Assembly: GCA_041984585.1 (NCBI GenBank)
Contig: JBHIXX010000007.1
Span: forward strand, 25,244 to 89,243
Source: Pseudolysinimonas_A sp041984585
GTDB taxonomy: Bacteria; Actinomycetota; Actinomycetes; Actinomycetales; Microbacteriaceae
DNA: 64,000 nt
Reading direction: 5' to 3'
Shown one piece after another: positions 7,764 through 15,781 of the stretch. Numbering within the stretch: position 1 is the first letter of the stretch; the number at the start of each line of letters is the position of its first letter. The notes beneath the pieces were generated by a model. The model was not told where the DNA came from and did no database searches. It saw nothing but the letters and a program-made list of their open reading frames with translations. The translations under genes and the position numbers were made by a program.

Positions 7764-9400
7764 GCGTCGACACCTCGGCCGCCGAGGCGTGGCAGGCGCA
7801 GGACCCGGATCCGCAGACCCGCGCCGAGCTGTCCGCGCTGCTCGACGCCTCACGCGCGGGCGACGCCGCCGCGGCCGCCGATCTCGCCGACCGGTTCTCG
7901 GGCCGGCTCGAGTTCGGCACGGCGGGTCTCCGCGGCGAGCTGGGCGCCGGGCCGATGCGGATGAACCGCGTGCTGGTGGCGCAGGCCGCCGCCGGGCTCG
8001 CCCGCCACCTGCTGGCGCGCGACCCGCATCCGAGCGTCGTGATCGGCTGGGACGGGCGGCACAACTCCGACGTGTTCGCGCGGGACAGCGCCGAGCTGCT
8101 GGCCGGCGCGGGCGTCGCCGTGACGATGCTGCCGCGGATGCTGCCGACCCCGGTGCTCGCCTTCGCGGTGCGTCACCTCGACGCGAGCGCCGGCATCATG
8201 GTGACCGCGAGCCACAACCCGCCGCGCGACAACGGCTACAAGGTCTACCTCGGCGGCGCGGACGCGGGGTCGCAGATCGTGCCGCCCGCGGATGCCGAGA
8301 TCGCCGCCGCGATCGCGCAGGTGGCCGCCGGGTCGATCGTCGAGCTGCCGCGTTCCGACGACTACGCGACGGCCGACGAGGGCGTCCTCGACGCCTACGT
8401 GGCGCGCACCGCCGCGCTCGCCGAGACGACCGCGCCGCTGCGCTGGGTCTACACGCCGATGCACGGCGTCGGACTCGAGACGACCCGCCTGGTCGCCGCC
8501 GCCGCGGGCTTCCCCGCGCCGATCGTGGTGGCCGAGCAGGCCGACCCCGACCCCGACTTCCCCACCGTCGCGTTCCCCAACCCCGAGGAACCGGGGGCGA
8601 CCGACCTCGCCCTCGCGCTCGCGCGCGCCGAGCGGGCCGACCTGGTGATCGCGAACGATCCGGACGCCGACCGGGTCGCCGTCGCGGTGCCGGATGCCGA
8701 CGGCTGGCGACAGCTCTCCGGCAACGAGGTGGGCTGGCTGCTCGGCGCGCGCGCCGCGGAGCGCGCCGAGAGCGGCACGCTGGCCTGCTCGCTGGTCAGC
8801 TCCCCGGCGCTCGGCGCGATCGCCGCCGCGGAGGGGCTCGACTTCGTCGAGACGCTCACCGGGTTCAAGTGGATCTCGCGCGCGCCCGACCTGGTGTTCG
8901 GCTACGAGGAGGCGCTCGGCTACCTGGTCGACCCCGACAAGGTGCGCGACAAGGACGGCATCTCGGCGCTCGTCGCGGTGCTCACGCTGTTCGCCGAGCT
9001 GCGCGAGCAGGGCATCTCTCTGGCCGAGCACCTCGACCGGTTCGCCGAGCGGTTCGGAGGGTTCGCGTCGGCGCAGATCTCGATCCGCGTCGACGACCTC
9101 GACGTGATCGCCCGGACGATCGCCCGGCTGCGCGCCGAGCCCCCGGCCGAGATCGGCGGCGTGCCGGTGGAGTCGGTCGACGACTTCGCGACCGGGGTGG
9201 GCGACTACCCGCGGGCGGACATCCTGCGCTACCGGCTGGCGGGCGGCGCCCGGGTGATCGTGCGACCGAGCGGCACCGAGCCCAAGCTGAAGTGCTACCT
9301 CGACGCGGCCTACGCCGAGGGCGGGGCGGCCGAACGCTGGGCGGGGGCCCGCGCCACGGTCGCGCGGCTCGAGGCGGGCATGCGCGAGCTGCTCGCCTGA
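7760..9400 (+). CDS. Alpha-D-phosphohexomutase (phosphomannomutase/phosphopentomutase-like)
   Basis: 546 aa from GTG 7760, overlapping the previous stop codon. Four-domain phosphohexomutase: N-terminal FGTAGLRGELGAGPMRMN, the phosphoserine loop TASHNPPRDNGYKVY, the metal loop DPDADRVAVAV, the sugar loop GYEEALGY and the C-terminal phosphate loop RPSGTEPKLKCY. All active elements are intact. The coupling to purine nucleoside phosphorylase favours conversion of (deoxy)ribose-1-phosphate to the 5-phosphate (PgcA/phosphopentomutase-like role). Mannose or glucose phosphates are the alternative substrates. Confidence 0.93.
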   Translation: MSVDTSAAEAWQAQDPDPQTRAELSALLDASRAGDAAAAADLADRFSGRLEFGTAGLRGELGAGPMRMNRVLVAQAAAGLARHLLARDPHPSVVIGWDGRHNSDVFARDSAELLAGAGVAVTMLPRMLPTPVLAFAVRHLDASAGIMVTASHNPPRDNGYKVYLGGADAGSQIVPPADAEIAAAIAQVAAGSIVELPRSDDYATADEGVLDAYVARTAALAETTAPLRWVYTPMHGVGLETTRLVAAAAGFPAPIVVAEQADPDPDFPTVAFPNPEEPGATDLALALARAERADLVIANDPDADRVAVAVPDADGWRQLSGNEVGWLLGARAAERAESGTLACSLVSSPALGAIAAAEGLDFVETLTGFKWISRAPDLVFGYEEALGYLVDPDKVRDKDGISALVAVLTLFAELREQGISLAEHLDRFAERFGGFASAQISIRVDDLDVIARTIARLRAEPPAEIGGVPVESVDDFATGVGDYPRADILRYRLAGGARVIVRPSGTEPKLKCYLDAAYAEGGAAERWAGARATVARLEAGMRELLA

Positions 9401-9419
9401 TCCGCCCCGGGGCGGGTCA
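9398..9419. terminator. Bidirectional hairpin that contains both convergent stop codons
   Basis: The 22 bases from the mutase TGA (9398-9400) to the NlpC/P60 stop (TCA, 9417-9419) form one inverted repeat, TGATCCGCCCC / GGGGCGGGTCA, with a single G-T type mismatch. A hairpin from it would terminate both converging transcripts. Confidence 0.6.
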
Positions 9420-10118
9420 GGCCGTGGGCCGCACGAACCAGTGGTTGGCGCTGTAGATCGGCCGCACGGCCACGACGGTGCCGGGACGCGGCGCGTCGAT
9501 CATCTGCCCGTTGCCCAGGTAGATGCCGATGTGACCGCCGCCGTCCATCACGACCAGGTCGCCGGGGAGCGCCGCCGACGGCGCGATCGCCGTCATCCGC
9601 CCCTGGGCGCTCGACGAGTGCGGCAGGTAGACGCCGAACTGGGAGTAGACGAACTGGGTGAAGCCCGAGCAGTCGAAGCCCGACGGGTCGGCGCCGCCGA
9701 ACCGGTAGGGGACGCCCTGGTACTTCATCGCGACCGCGACGACCGCGTCGAGGCTGAAGTTCGGGTAGGGCGGGTTGGCGAGGTAGTCGCTCACCGACGG
9801 ACCCGAGTAGGCCGCGTAGGCGGCGGCGAGCGCCTGGCGGCGCATCTCGGCCGCCGAGGTGGCGTCGTAGTCGTCGCGCTCGGCGAACTCGACCTCGGCC
9901 ACCGCGGCCAGGGTCAGGCTCTGCGCGTCGACGGCCACGGCGGCCGTCTCGGCCGGATCGCCCGACCCCGAGTAGGCGTACGCGGGAAGCGCGACGGTGC
10001 AGAACAGGCCCGGCACGGCGACGCCGAGCACGAGCAGCTTGAGGGCGCCGTCGCGGCGCGAGGCGCGGACGGCGGGATCGGTGGACGCGGAGTCGCGCCC
10101 GGAGAAGGGTGACAGCAC
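9417..10118 (-). CDS. Secreted NlpC/P60 (C40) peptidoglycan endopeptidase
   Basis: 233 aa from GTG 10118. A basic N-terminus and hydrophobic segment (KLLVLGVAVPGLFCTVALPAYA, residues 27-48) form a signal peptide or membrane anchor. After a linker, the NlpC/P60 domain starts about residue 125: YQGVPYRFGGADPSGFDCSG has the catalytic cysteine, and GGHIGIYLG the catalytic histidine, followed by NHW. It should cleave peptide stems in the cell wall. There is no LysM or SH3 targeting domain. No good Shine-Dalgarno lies before the start. The leader holds a strong hairpin (10155-10195). Confidence 0.9.
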   Translation of the reverse strand: MLSPFSGRDSASTDPAVRASRRDGALKLLVLGVAVPGLFCTVALPAYAYSGSGDPAETAAVAVDAQSLTLAAVAEVEFAERDDYDATSAAEMRRQALAAAYAAYSGPSVSDYLANPPYPNFSLDAVVAVAMKYQGVPYRFGGADPSGFDCSGFTQFVYSQFGVYLPHSSSAQGRMTAIAPSAALPGDLVVMDGGGHIGIYLGNGQMIDAPRPGTVVAVRPIYSANHWFVRPTA

Positions 10119-10154
10119 GAGGAGGATCTCCCGCGTCTCGCCGGCTGTGATCGG

Positions 10155-10195
10155 CCCATCCCGTGGTTCTCAGGTTCCCGACGACGGGGGATGGG
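10155..10195 (-). other. Hairpin in the NlpC/P60 gene leader
   Basis: CCCATCCC (10155-10162) pairs with GGGATGGG (10188-10195) around a 25-base loop that contains GGGAACC on the coding strand. It lies 37 bases upstream of the start codon. Leaders of wall-hydrolase genes in actinobacteria often carry a c-di-AMP (ydaO) riboswitch, but the conserved GGGGTGAA and AATCCG boxes of that class are not found here. Confidence 0.35.
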
Positions 10196-10406
10196 GTGAT
10201 GAGACGCCCCGCGTCGGGTCCCGCCCGTGATGCCCGGCGGGACGGATCGAGTGTACGTTCGGCGCCCGCGGGCACCCAGCCGAGCCGGGCCCTCCCAGCA
10301 CATTCACGGCGATCCTCCGGCCGCCCTCCGGCGACGGGGACGTCCGGGCGCGACCGCCCCTCCGGGCTCGGCGCGGGCCCCGGCCCGCGGCGGGAACGGC
10401 CCGGGA

Positions 10407-11099
10407 TCAGGCCACGGCGTAGACGTGCACGGCCACCTCGGCGGGCAGCTCGAGGCCGTCGCCGTGACCGTCGGCGCGGACCAGCACGTAGCCGCCCGCG
10501 GGCTCGGCGATCACCGTCGCCCCGGGCGTCACGCCGGCCTCCCGCAGCTGCGCGAGCAGCTCGGGGTCGAACTGCACCGGCTCGCCCAGCCGACGGATGA
10601 CGACCGACACCGGGCCGTCGGCATCCGCCGTGCGCGCCACGAGGTTGACGACCCCGTCGAGGAAGCTCGGGGCGGGGTCGCCGCCGATCTCCTCGAGCGC
10701 CGGGATCGGGTTGCCGTACGGCGACTCGGTCGGGCGGTCGAGCAGTTCGACCAGGCGGCGCTCGACCTGCTCGCTCATCACGTGCTCCCACCGACACGCC
10801 TCGTCGTGCACGTAGGCCCAGTCGAGGCCGATGACGTCGGCCAGCAGCCGCTCCGCGAGCCGATGCTTGCGCATGACGTGCAGGGCGCGGGTGCGGCCCT
10901 CGGGGGTGAGCTCGAGGTGACGGTCGCCCTCGACGCGCACGAGACCGTCGCGCTCCATCCGGGCGATGGTCTGCGACACCGTCGGGCCGGAGTGCTCGAG
11001 GCGCTCCGAGATCCGGGCGCGCAGGGGCACGATGCCCTCCTCCTCGAGATCGAGGATGGTCCGCAGGTACATCTCGGTGGTGTCGACGAGGTCCGTCAC
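10407..11099 (-). CDS. dtxR: Iron-dependent repressor, DtxR/IdeR family
   Basis: 230 aa from GTG 11099. Residues 1-65 form the winged helix (TTEMYLRTILDLEEEG, SGPTVSQTIARMERDGLV), residues 66-140 the dimerisation domain, and the C-terminus an SH3-like FeoA domain. The DtxR metal ligands are all in their canonical positions: M10, C102, E105 and H106 of the primary site, and H79, E83 and H98 of the ancillary site. It should bind DNA when loaded with Fe(II). Likely targets in this window are the two iron boxes before the HtaA gene at 27.4 kb. A TAGGCT element seven bases before the GTG predicts a leaderless transcript. Confidence 0.95.
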   Translation of the reverse strand: MTDLVDTTEMYLRTILDLEEEGIVPLRARISERLEHSGPTVSQTIARMERDGLVRVEGDRHLELTPEGRTRALHVMRKHRLAERLLADVIGLDWAYVHDEACRWEHVMSEQVERRLVELLDRPTESPYGNPIPALEEIGGDPAPSFLDGVVNLVARTADADGPVSVVIRRLGEPVQFDPELLAQLREAGVTPGATVIAEPAGGYVLVRADGHGDGLELPAEVAVHVYAVA

Positions 11100-11106
11100 G
11101 CAGGAC

Positions 11107-11112
11107 AGCCTA
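11107..11112 (-). promoter_or_regulatory. -10 element of dtxR (leaderless)
   Basis: TAGGCT on the minus strand, seven bases before GTG 11099. Confidence 0.6.
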
Positions 11113-11193
11113 TCCTCGCCCGCCGACCGGCCGCTCCGCCCCGGGAACCCCTCACCGGCCCGCCCCCGGGTCGGGCGCCGGGGGCGCGCGACC

Positions 11194-11199
11194 TAGAAT
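11194..11199 (+). promoter_or_regulatory. -10 element of serC (leaderless)
   Basis: TAGAAT, seven bases before ATG 11207. The GGAG directly before the ATG is too close (two bases) to serve as a ribosome site. Confidence 0.6.
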
Positions 11200-11206
11200 C
11201 GGAGCC

Positions 11207-12322
11207 ATGCCCGCGCTCGAGATCCCCCGTGACCTGCTGCCCACCGACGGGCGGTTCGGATGCGGACCGGCCAAGGTCGACGCGAGCCAGGTCGACCACC
11301 TCGTGGCCCACGCCGGACTGCTCGGCACGTCGCACCGGCAGGCGCCGGTGAAGGACCTGGTCGGCCGGGTGCGGTCGGGACTCGCCGACCTGTTCGCCCT
11401 GCCCGACGGCTACGAGATGGTGCTCGGCAACGGCGGCTCGACCGCGTTCTGGGACGCGGCCGTGTTCTCGCTCATCGAGCGCCGCAGCGAGCACCTCTCG
11501 TTCGGTGAGTTCGGCTCCAAGTTCGCGTCCGCCGCCGCCGCCCCGTTCCTCGAGGCGCCGCACGTGATCACCGCCCCGGGCGGGTCGCGCAGCGAGCTGG
11601 AGCCGGTCGACGGCGTCGACCTCTACGCCTGGCCGCACAACGAGACCTCCACCGGCGTGATGGCCCCGGTGCGCCGGGCCGCGGGCGACGCGGGCGCGCT
11701 CACCGTGGTCGACGCCACGAGCGCCGCCGGCGGGGTCGCCGTCGACCTCGCCGAGACGGACGTCTACTACTTCGCCCCGCAGAAGAACTTCGCGAGCGAC
11801 GGCGGGCTGTGGCTCGCCGCGATGTCGCCCGCCGCGATCGAGCGCATCGCGCGGATCGACGCGAGCGAGCGCTGGATCCCGGGCTTCCTCAGCCTGCAGA
11901 GCGCGGTCGACAACTCGCGGCTCAACCAGACGCTCAACACGCCGGCCATCGCCACGCTGCTGCTGCTCGAAGCGCAGATCGACGCCATCCGCGCCGCCGG
12001 CGGGCTCGACTGGGCCGATGCGCGCACGCGCGAGTCGTCCGGACTGCTCTACGACTGGGCCGAGGCCGCCGAGTTCGCCACCCCGTTCGTCGCGGACCCC
12101 GCGCACCGGTCGCAGGTGGTCGTCACGATCGACTTCGACGACCGGATCGACGCGGCCGCGATCGCCGCGACGCTGCGCGCGAACGGCATCGTCGATACCG
12201 AGCCGTACCGCAAGCTCGGCCGCAACCAGCTGCGCATCGCCACCTTCGCGGGCATCGATCCGGATGACGTCCGCGCCCTGATCGGCGCGCTGGACTGGGT
12301 CGTCGAGCACCTGCCCGCGTGA
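11207..12322 (+). CDS. serC: Phosphoserine transaminase
   Basis: 371 aa. PLP-dependent class V aminotransferase that makes phosphoserine from 3-phosphohydroxypyruvate and glutamate in serine synthesis. It is of the actinobacterial SerC subtype: PTDGRFGCGPAKV at the N-terminus, GNGGSTAFWDA, HNETSTGV, DATSAAGG and YYFAPQKNFASDGG with the PLP lysine (QKN). Full length. Divergent from dtxR across 107 bases. Confidence 0.95.
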   Translation: MPALEIPRDLLPTDGRFGCGPAKVDASQVDHLVAHAGLLGTSHRQAPVKDLVGRVRSGLADLFALPDGYEMVLGNGGSTAFWDAAVFSLIERRSEHLSFGEFGSKFASAAAAPFLEAPHVITAPGGSRSELEPVDGVDLYAWPHNETSTGVMAPVRRAAGDAGALTVVDATSAAGGVAVDLAETDVYYFAPQKNFASDGGLWLAAMSPAAIERIARIDASERWIPGFLSLQSAVDNSRLNQTLNTPAIATLLLLEAQIDAIRAAGGLDWADARTRESSGLLYDWAEAAEFATPFVADPAHRSQVVVTIDFDDRIDAAAIAATLRANGIVDTEPYRKLGRNQLRIATFAGIDPDDVRALIGALDWVVEHLPA

Positions 12323-12333
12323 CCCGACGCCGT

Positions 12334-12339
12334 TAGGCT
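12334..12339 (+). promoter_or_regulatory. -10 element of the DUF2530 gene (leaderless)
   Basis: TAGGCT, six bases before GTG 12346. Confidence 0.55.
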
Positions 12340-12345
12340 GACGCC

Positions 12346-12582
12346 GTGCGGCTGTGGCTCCGAGCGTCCGAGAGGCGGGCGCAACCCGACCCGCTCGCGA
12401 CCGACGAGCGCGTACCCGTGCTGGTCGGCGGCGGGCTCTGGGTCGTCGCCGCCGTCGTGGCCGCCGTCGTCGCGCCCGAGGGCCCGGTGCGCGACCTGCT
12501 CGTGCCCCTCACCCTGGCGGGCGTGGCGCTCGGACTCGTCCTGCTCGGCTACGTCGTCTTCCGGCGGCGCGGCCAGCGCTGA
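12346..12582 (+). CDS. Small membrane protein, DUF2530
   Basis: 78 aa from GTG 12346. Two predicted transmembrane helices (about residues 25-43 and 49-70) and a basic tail RRRGQR. The opening with PDPLATDERVPVLVGGGLW fits the actinobacterial DUF2530 family, whose function is unknown. Its last 34 bases overlap the end of the convergent DUF3027 gene, so the two genes cannot both have an intergenic terminator. Confidence 0.8.
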   Translation: MRLWLRASERRAQPDPLATDERVPVLVGGGLWVVAAVVAAVVAPEGPVRDLLVPLTLAGVALGLVLLGYVVFRRRGQR

Positions 12583-13205
12583 CGCCGCTTCTTCGCGCCC
12601 TCGGCCGGGGCGTCGCCCTCGGCGTCCCCGTCGGGGGTCCCACCATCCGCCGCGCCGTCGTCGGCGGCTGCGTCGGCCGTCGCGTCGTCCGCAGCGGGGG
12701 CGTCGGCGGCTGCACCGGTCGCCGCGGAGTCCGCGGATGCGCCGTCGGCCGGACCGTCCAGGTCGGGCTCGTCGACCCCGTCGCGCTCGACCGAGTCGTC
12801 GCCGAGGTCCGTCTCGTCGAGGTCCTCGAAGTCGTCGTCGCCGTCCTCGTCGTCGGCGTCGTCCGCGTCGTCGCCCTCGAGCGTGGCGTCCGGCTCCCCC
12901 GCCGCGGCCTGAGCCGCGCGGTACTCCTCGAGCCGCTGCGCCCACGGGATCCACTCGGGGGCGACCAGCGCGCCGTCTCCCGGCAGCAGCTCCGCCTCGA
13001 GCACCGTCGGGTCGGCATCGTCGACCTCGGCGAGGCTCACCGTCCAGCGCCACCCGGGATACCCGCTCATCCGCGCCGAGAAGGCGAGCGTCACGACGCC
13101 GTCGCCCTCCTCGGCGGCGGCGACCAGCTCGCCCACGTCGCCCTCGGCCGTGATCTCGAGCAGCGCGGCGCGCGCCACCCGCTCCCGGACCGCGGCGTCA
13201 GCCAT
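12549..13205 (-). CDS. DUF3027 protein with long acidic and alanine-rich tail
   Basis: 218 aa from ATG 13205. Residues 1-100 are the conserved DUF3027 core (SGYPGWRWTVSLAEV, PEWIPWAQRL). Residues 108-200 are low-complexity Asp/Glu then Ala/Asp, and the protein ends in a basic KKRRQRWPRRRK tail, giving an extreme charge reversal. The function is unknown. The gene overlaps the cold-shock gene by eight bases, so they are coupled. That association is typical of actinobacteria and suggests a role with RNA or translation, which is an inference. Confidence 0.85.
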   Translation of the reverse strand: MADAAVRERVARAALLEITAEGDVGELVAAAEEGDGVVTLAFSARMSGYPGWRWTVSLAEVDDADPTVLEAELLPGDGALVAPEWIPWAQRLEEYRAAQAAAGEPDATLEGDDADDADDEDGDDDFEDLDETDLGDDSVERDGVDEPDLDGPADGASADSAATGAAADAPAADDATADAAADDGAADGGTPDGDAEGDAPAEGAKKRRQRWPRRRKTT

Positions 13206-13578
13206 CGAGGTCGTCGGCCACCCGGCGCAGCACCGCGGCGATCTTCGCGCCGTGGGCGCGGTCGGGGTAGCGGCCCCGACGCAGTCCCGCGCCGATGCCG
13301 TCGAGCAGCTTCACCAGGTCTTCGACCACGATCGCCATGTCGTCCGCCGACCGGCGGTTGCGCGCGGTGAGGGTGGGGGCGGCGTCGAGCACGCGCACCG
13401 AGAGCGCCTGGGCGCCGCGGCGGCCGTCGGCGATGCCGAACTCGAGGCGGCTGCCGGCCTTGATGACGGCGCCCTCGGGCACCGCGGACGCGTGCAGGAA
13501 GACCTCCTGCCCGTCATCGGACGCGATGAAGCCGAAGCCCTTCTCCGCGTCGTAGAACTTGACCTTGCCGGTGGGCAT
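13198..13578 (-). CDS. Cold-shock domain protein with C-terminal extension
   Basis: 126 aa from ATG 13578. Residues 1-65 are a cold-shock domain with both RNP motifs (GKVKFYDAEKGFGFI and EVFLHASAV). The remaining 60 residues form a helical extension not found in ordinary 67-aa CspA proteins. It binds single-stranded nucleic acid. The next gene (DUF3027) starts inside its last codons. The upstream reading frame to 13830 is discarded because the domain begins directly at MPTGKVKFY. Confidence 0.9.
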   Translation of the reverse strand: MPTGKVKFYDAEKGFGFIASDDGQEVFLHASAVPEGAVIKAGSRLEFGIADGRRGAQALSVRVLDAAPTLTARNRRSADDMAIVVEDLVKLLDGIGAGLRRGRYPDRAHGAKIAAVLRRVADDLDG

Positions 13579-13590
13579 CGCCACGACCCC

Positions 13591-13596
13591 TATCCT
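13591..13596 (+). promoter_or_regulatory. -10 element of the small membrane protein gene at 13604 (leaderless)
   Basis: TATCCT, seven bases before GTG 13604. Confidence 0.55.
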
Positions 13597-13603
13597 TGAA
13601 ACC

Positions 13604-13870
13604 GTGTCAGACGAGACCCGGGTGCCGCTCAATCGTACCGAACGCGTTCTGGTGTTCATGATCGCCGGCATCCTCGTGCTGTCGGTCGTGACCATCGTCG
13701 TCGTCACCATCCTCACCGCCACGGGCGCCGCCCCGGGCGGCGGCGCGTTCTGGGAGTCGGTGCAGCTGCTCCCGCTCGTCGGGCTGCCGCTCGCCTTCGT
13801 GCTGATCATCGTCTTCCTCGTGCTCAGCACCCTCCGCCGCCGCAGGATCGCCGAAGGTGGCCGCGACTAG
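13604..13870 (+). CDS. Small two-helix membrane protein of unknown function
   Basis: 88 aa from GTG 13604. Two hydrophobic helices (about residues 15-40 and 52-75), a short polar N-terminus and a basic tail RRRRIAEGG. I do not recognise a named domain. It is conserved in position before the helicase pair in related genomes as far as I recall. The last 14 bases overlap the start of the next gene, so they probably form one transcript. Confidence 0.7.
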   Translation: MSDETRVPLNRTERVLVFMIAGILVLSVVTIVVVTILTATGAAPGGGAFWESVQLLPLVGLPLAFVLIIVFLVLSTLRRRRIAEGGRD

Positions 13871-15695
13871 CGGATCCGTCCTCGCGCTCGCGGCCCGGCT
13901 GCGGGCGCTCCCCGACGACGAGCTGACCCGCCTGGTCACCGCGCGCGGCGTGCGCGCCGGCGGGATCGACGACTTCTTCGACCTCGCCGAGGCGCTGCTC
14001 GACCGCACGTCGGTGCAGGCGGCGCTGGAGCGCCTCGACCGGCCCACGCTCGCCGTGCTGGCCGCGGCCGGCGAACTGGCGGAGAGCACCGGCGCCCCGA
14101 CCGCCGACCGGGTCGCCGAGCGGGTCGGCCTCGACGTCGACGACGTCGCCGCCCGGCTGGAGGTGGCGATCTCCGCCGGCCTGGCGGGCGCCGAGTCGGG
14201 TCGCTACGCCCCCTGGGACGCCGTGGTCGAGCAGCTGCGCTCCTGGCCGGCGTTCGGCCTGCCCACGGCGAGCCAGCTGGCCGATATCCCCGCCCCGGCC
14301 GCCCTCGAACGGGTCAGCGCCGCCGACGCGCGGTTCATCGACCGCGGCGCGGGCGACCGGGCGTTCGCCACCGTCGCGGCCATCACCGACCTGCTGCTCG
14401 CGCTGCGCGACGGACCCGCCCGTCGACTCACCCGCGGCGGGGTGGCGCTGCCCGATGCGCGGCGGCTGGGCGAGGCGTCCGGCGTCGAGCCGGAGGAGGT
14501 CGGCATCCTGCTCGACATCGCCGGCCGCGCCGGCCTGGTGTCGCTCGACGGCTCCGGGTGGGAGCCGCTCTCCGCCGCGGGCGACTGGCTCGCCGCCCCG
14601 CGGGTGGACCGCTGGCGCGACCTCGCCGCCGGATGGCTGGCCCGACTCCCCGAGGAGCTGCGCGACCTGCTGCGCGACCGGGCCCGCGCGGTCTGGGGTG
14701 AGGGCCTGCTCGACTACCTGCGCTGGCTCTACCCGGGCGGCGGCGAGTGGATCCGCTCCCGCGCCGCCACCTTCGGCGAGGAGGCCGACCTGCTCGGACT
14801 CGCCGGCTCCTCGACCCCGAGCACTCCGGGCACCGCCCTGCTGCTCGACGGGCCGGATGCCGCCGCCGTCGCGATGGCCGAGCTGCTGCCGCCCGAGGTC
14901 GACTCGGTCTACCTGCAGGACGACCTGACGGTCATCTCCCCCGGTCCGCTGCGCGCCGACCTCGACCTGCGGATGCGGGGTCTGGCCGACGTCGAGACCC
15001 GCGGCGTGGCGACCGGGTTCCGCATCACCGCCGCCAGCCTGACCCGCGCGCTGCTCGCCGGGGAGAGCGAGGCCGGCATCCGGGAGTTCCTGTCGGGGGT
15101 CTCGGTGACCGGATTCCCGCAGCCGCTCGACTACCTCGTCGCCGAGACGGCGGCGCGGTTCGGCAGTCTGCGCGTCGGCGCCGAACCCCACGGGGGCAGC
15201 TACGTGCGCTCCGACGACCCGACCCTGCTGCGCCAGGTGGCGGTCGACCAGACGCTCGCCACGCTCGGCCTCGCCGACGAGGGCGACCGCCTGGTGAGCC
15301 GGTTCGACGCGGGCGTCGTCGTCACCACCCTCGTCGAGCGCCGGTACCCGGCTGTCCGCGAAGACGCCGCGGGCCGCATCGCGACGGCGGGGGCGACCCG
15401 CGCCGACCGGGGCGGCGTGCCCGACGACACCGCCGCGATCCTCATCGCCCACGTGCGCGAGGTGGCGACGGCCGAGCCGGACGACGACCGGGCGTGGCTG
15501 GTGCGGCAGATCGAGCTGGCCGCGAAGGGCAAGGTCGCCGTGACCGTCACCGTGCGGATGCCCGACGGCAGCGAGGCCGAGTACACCCTCGAGCCGGCGG
15601 CCGTCGCCGGCGGACGGCTGCGCGCGCGCGACCGCCGGGCCGACATCGAGCGCACGCTCCCGCTGTCGTCGATCGTCGACGTGCGCCCCGCCTGA
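13857..15695 (+). CDS. Helicase-associated protein, XPB partner
   Basis: 612 aa from GTG 13857, overlapping the previous gene by 14 bases. No Walker motifs. The N-terminal part is alpha-helical with winged-helix-like segments (LPDARRLGEASGVEPEEVGILL). The C-terminal third matches the helicase C-terminal-like/XPB-associated domain (SVYLQDDLTVISPGPL, then FRITAASLTRALLAGE). In mycobacteria a homologue sits beside the XPB gene in the same way. It probably assists the helicase at 15782 in DNA repair. That role is inferred from the pairing. Confidence 0.85.
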   Translation: MAATSGSVLALAARLRALPDDELTRLVTARGVRAGGIDDFFDLAEALLDRTSVQAALERLDRPTLAVLAAAGELAESTGAPTADRVAERVGLDVDDVAARLEVAISAGLAGAESGRYAPWDAVVEQLRSWPAFGLPTASQLADIPAPAALERVSAADARFIDRGAGDRAFATVAAITDLLLALRDGPARRLTRGGVALPDARRLGEASGVEPEEVGILLDIAGRAGLVSLDGSGWEPLSAAGDWLAAPRVDRWRDLAAGWLARLPEELRDLLRDRARAVWGEGLLDYLRWLYPGGGEWIRSRAATFGEEADLLGLAGSSTPSTPGTALLLDGPDAAAVAMAELLPPEVDSVYLQDDLTVISPGPLRADLDLRMRGLADVETRGVATGFRITAASLTRALLAGESEAGIREFLSGVSVTGFPQPLDYLVAETAARFGSLRVGAEPHGGSYVRSDDPTLLRQVAVDQTLATLGLADEGDRLVSRFDAGVVVTTLVERRYPAVREDAAGRIATAGATRADRGGVPDDTAAILIAHVREVATAEPDDDRAWLVRQIELAAKGKVAVTVTVRMPDGSEAEYTLEPAAVAGGRLRARDRRADIERTLPLSSIVDVRPA

Positions 15696-15721
15696 CGCCC
15701 CGCCTGACGCCGCGCCCGACG
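15686..15721 (+). repeat. Twelve-base tandem repeat across a stop codon
   Basis: CCCCGCCTGACG occurs twice without change (15686-15697, 15698-15709) and a third time in decayed form (15710-15721). The first unit supplies the stop codon of the helicase-associated gene. Confidence 0.75.
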
Positions 15722-15767
15722 CCGCCCGACGACCGTCGCCGACCCGGCCCGCGGAGCGCGCGCGGGA

Positions 15768-15773
15768 TAGACT
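15768..15773 (+). promoter_or_regulatory. -10 element of the XPB helicase gene (leaderless)
   Basis: TAGACT, eight bases before ATG 15782, within GATAGACT. Confidence 0.6.
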
Positions 15774-15781
15774 GGCCCGCT

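Noticed and set aside
10119..10300. Possible c-di-AMP (ydaO) riboswitch before the NlpC/P60 gene
   Set aside because: The gene type and a GGGAACC loop suggested it, but the conserved GGGGTGAA and AATCCG segments are absent. Kept only as a hairpin.
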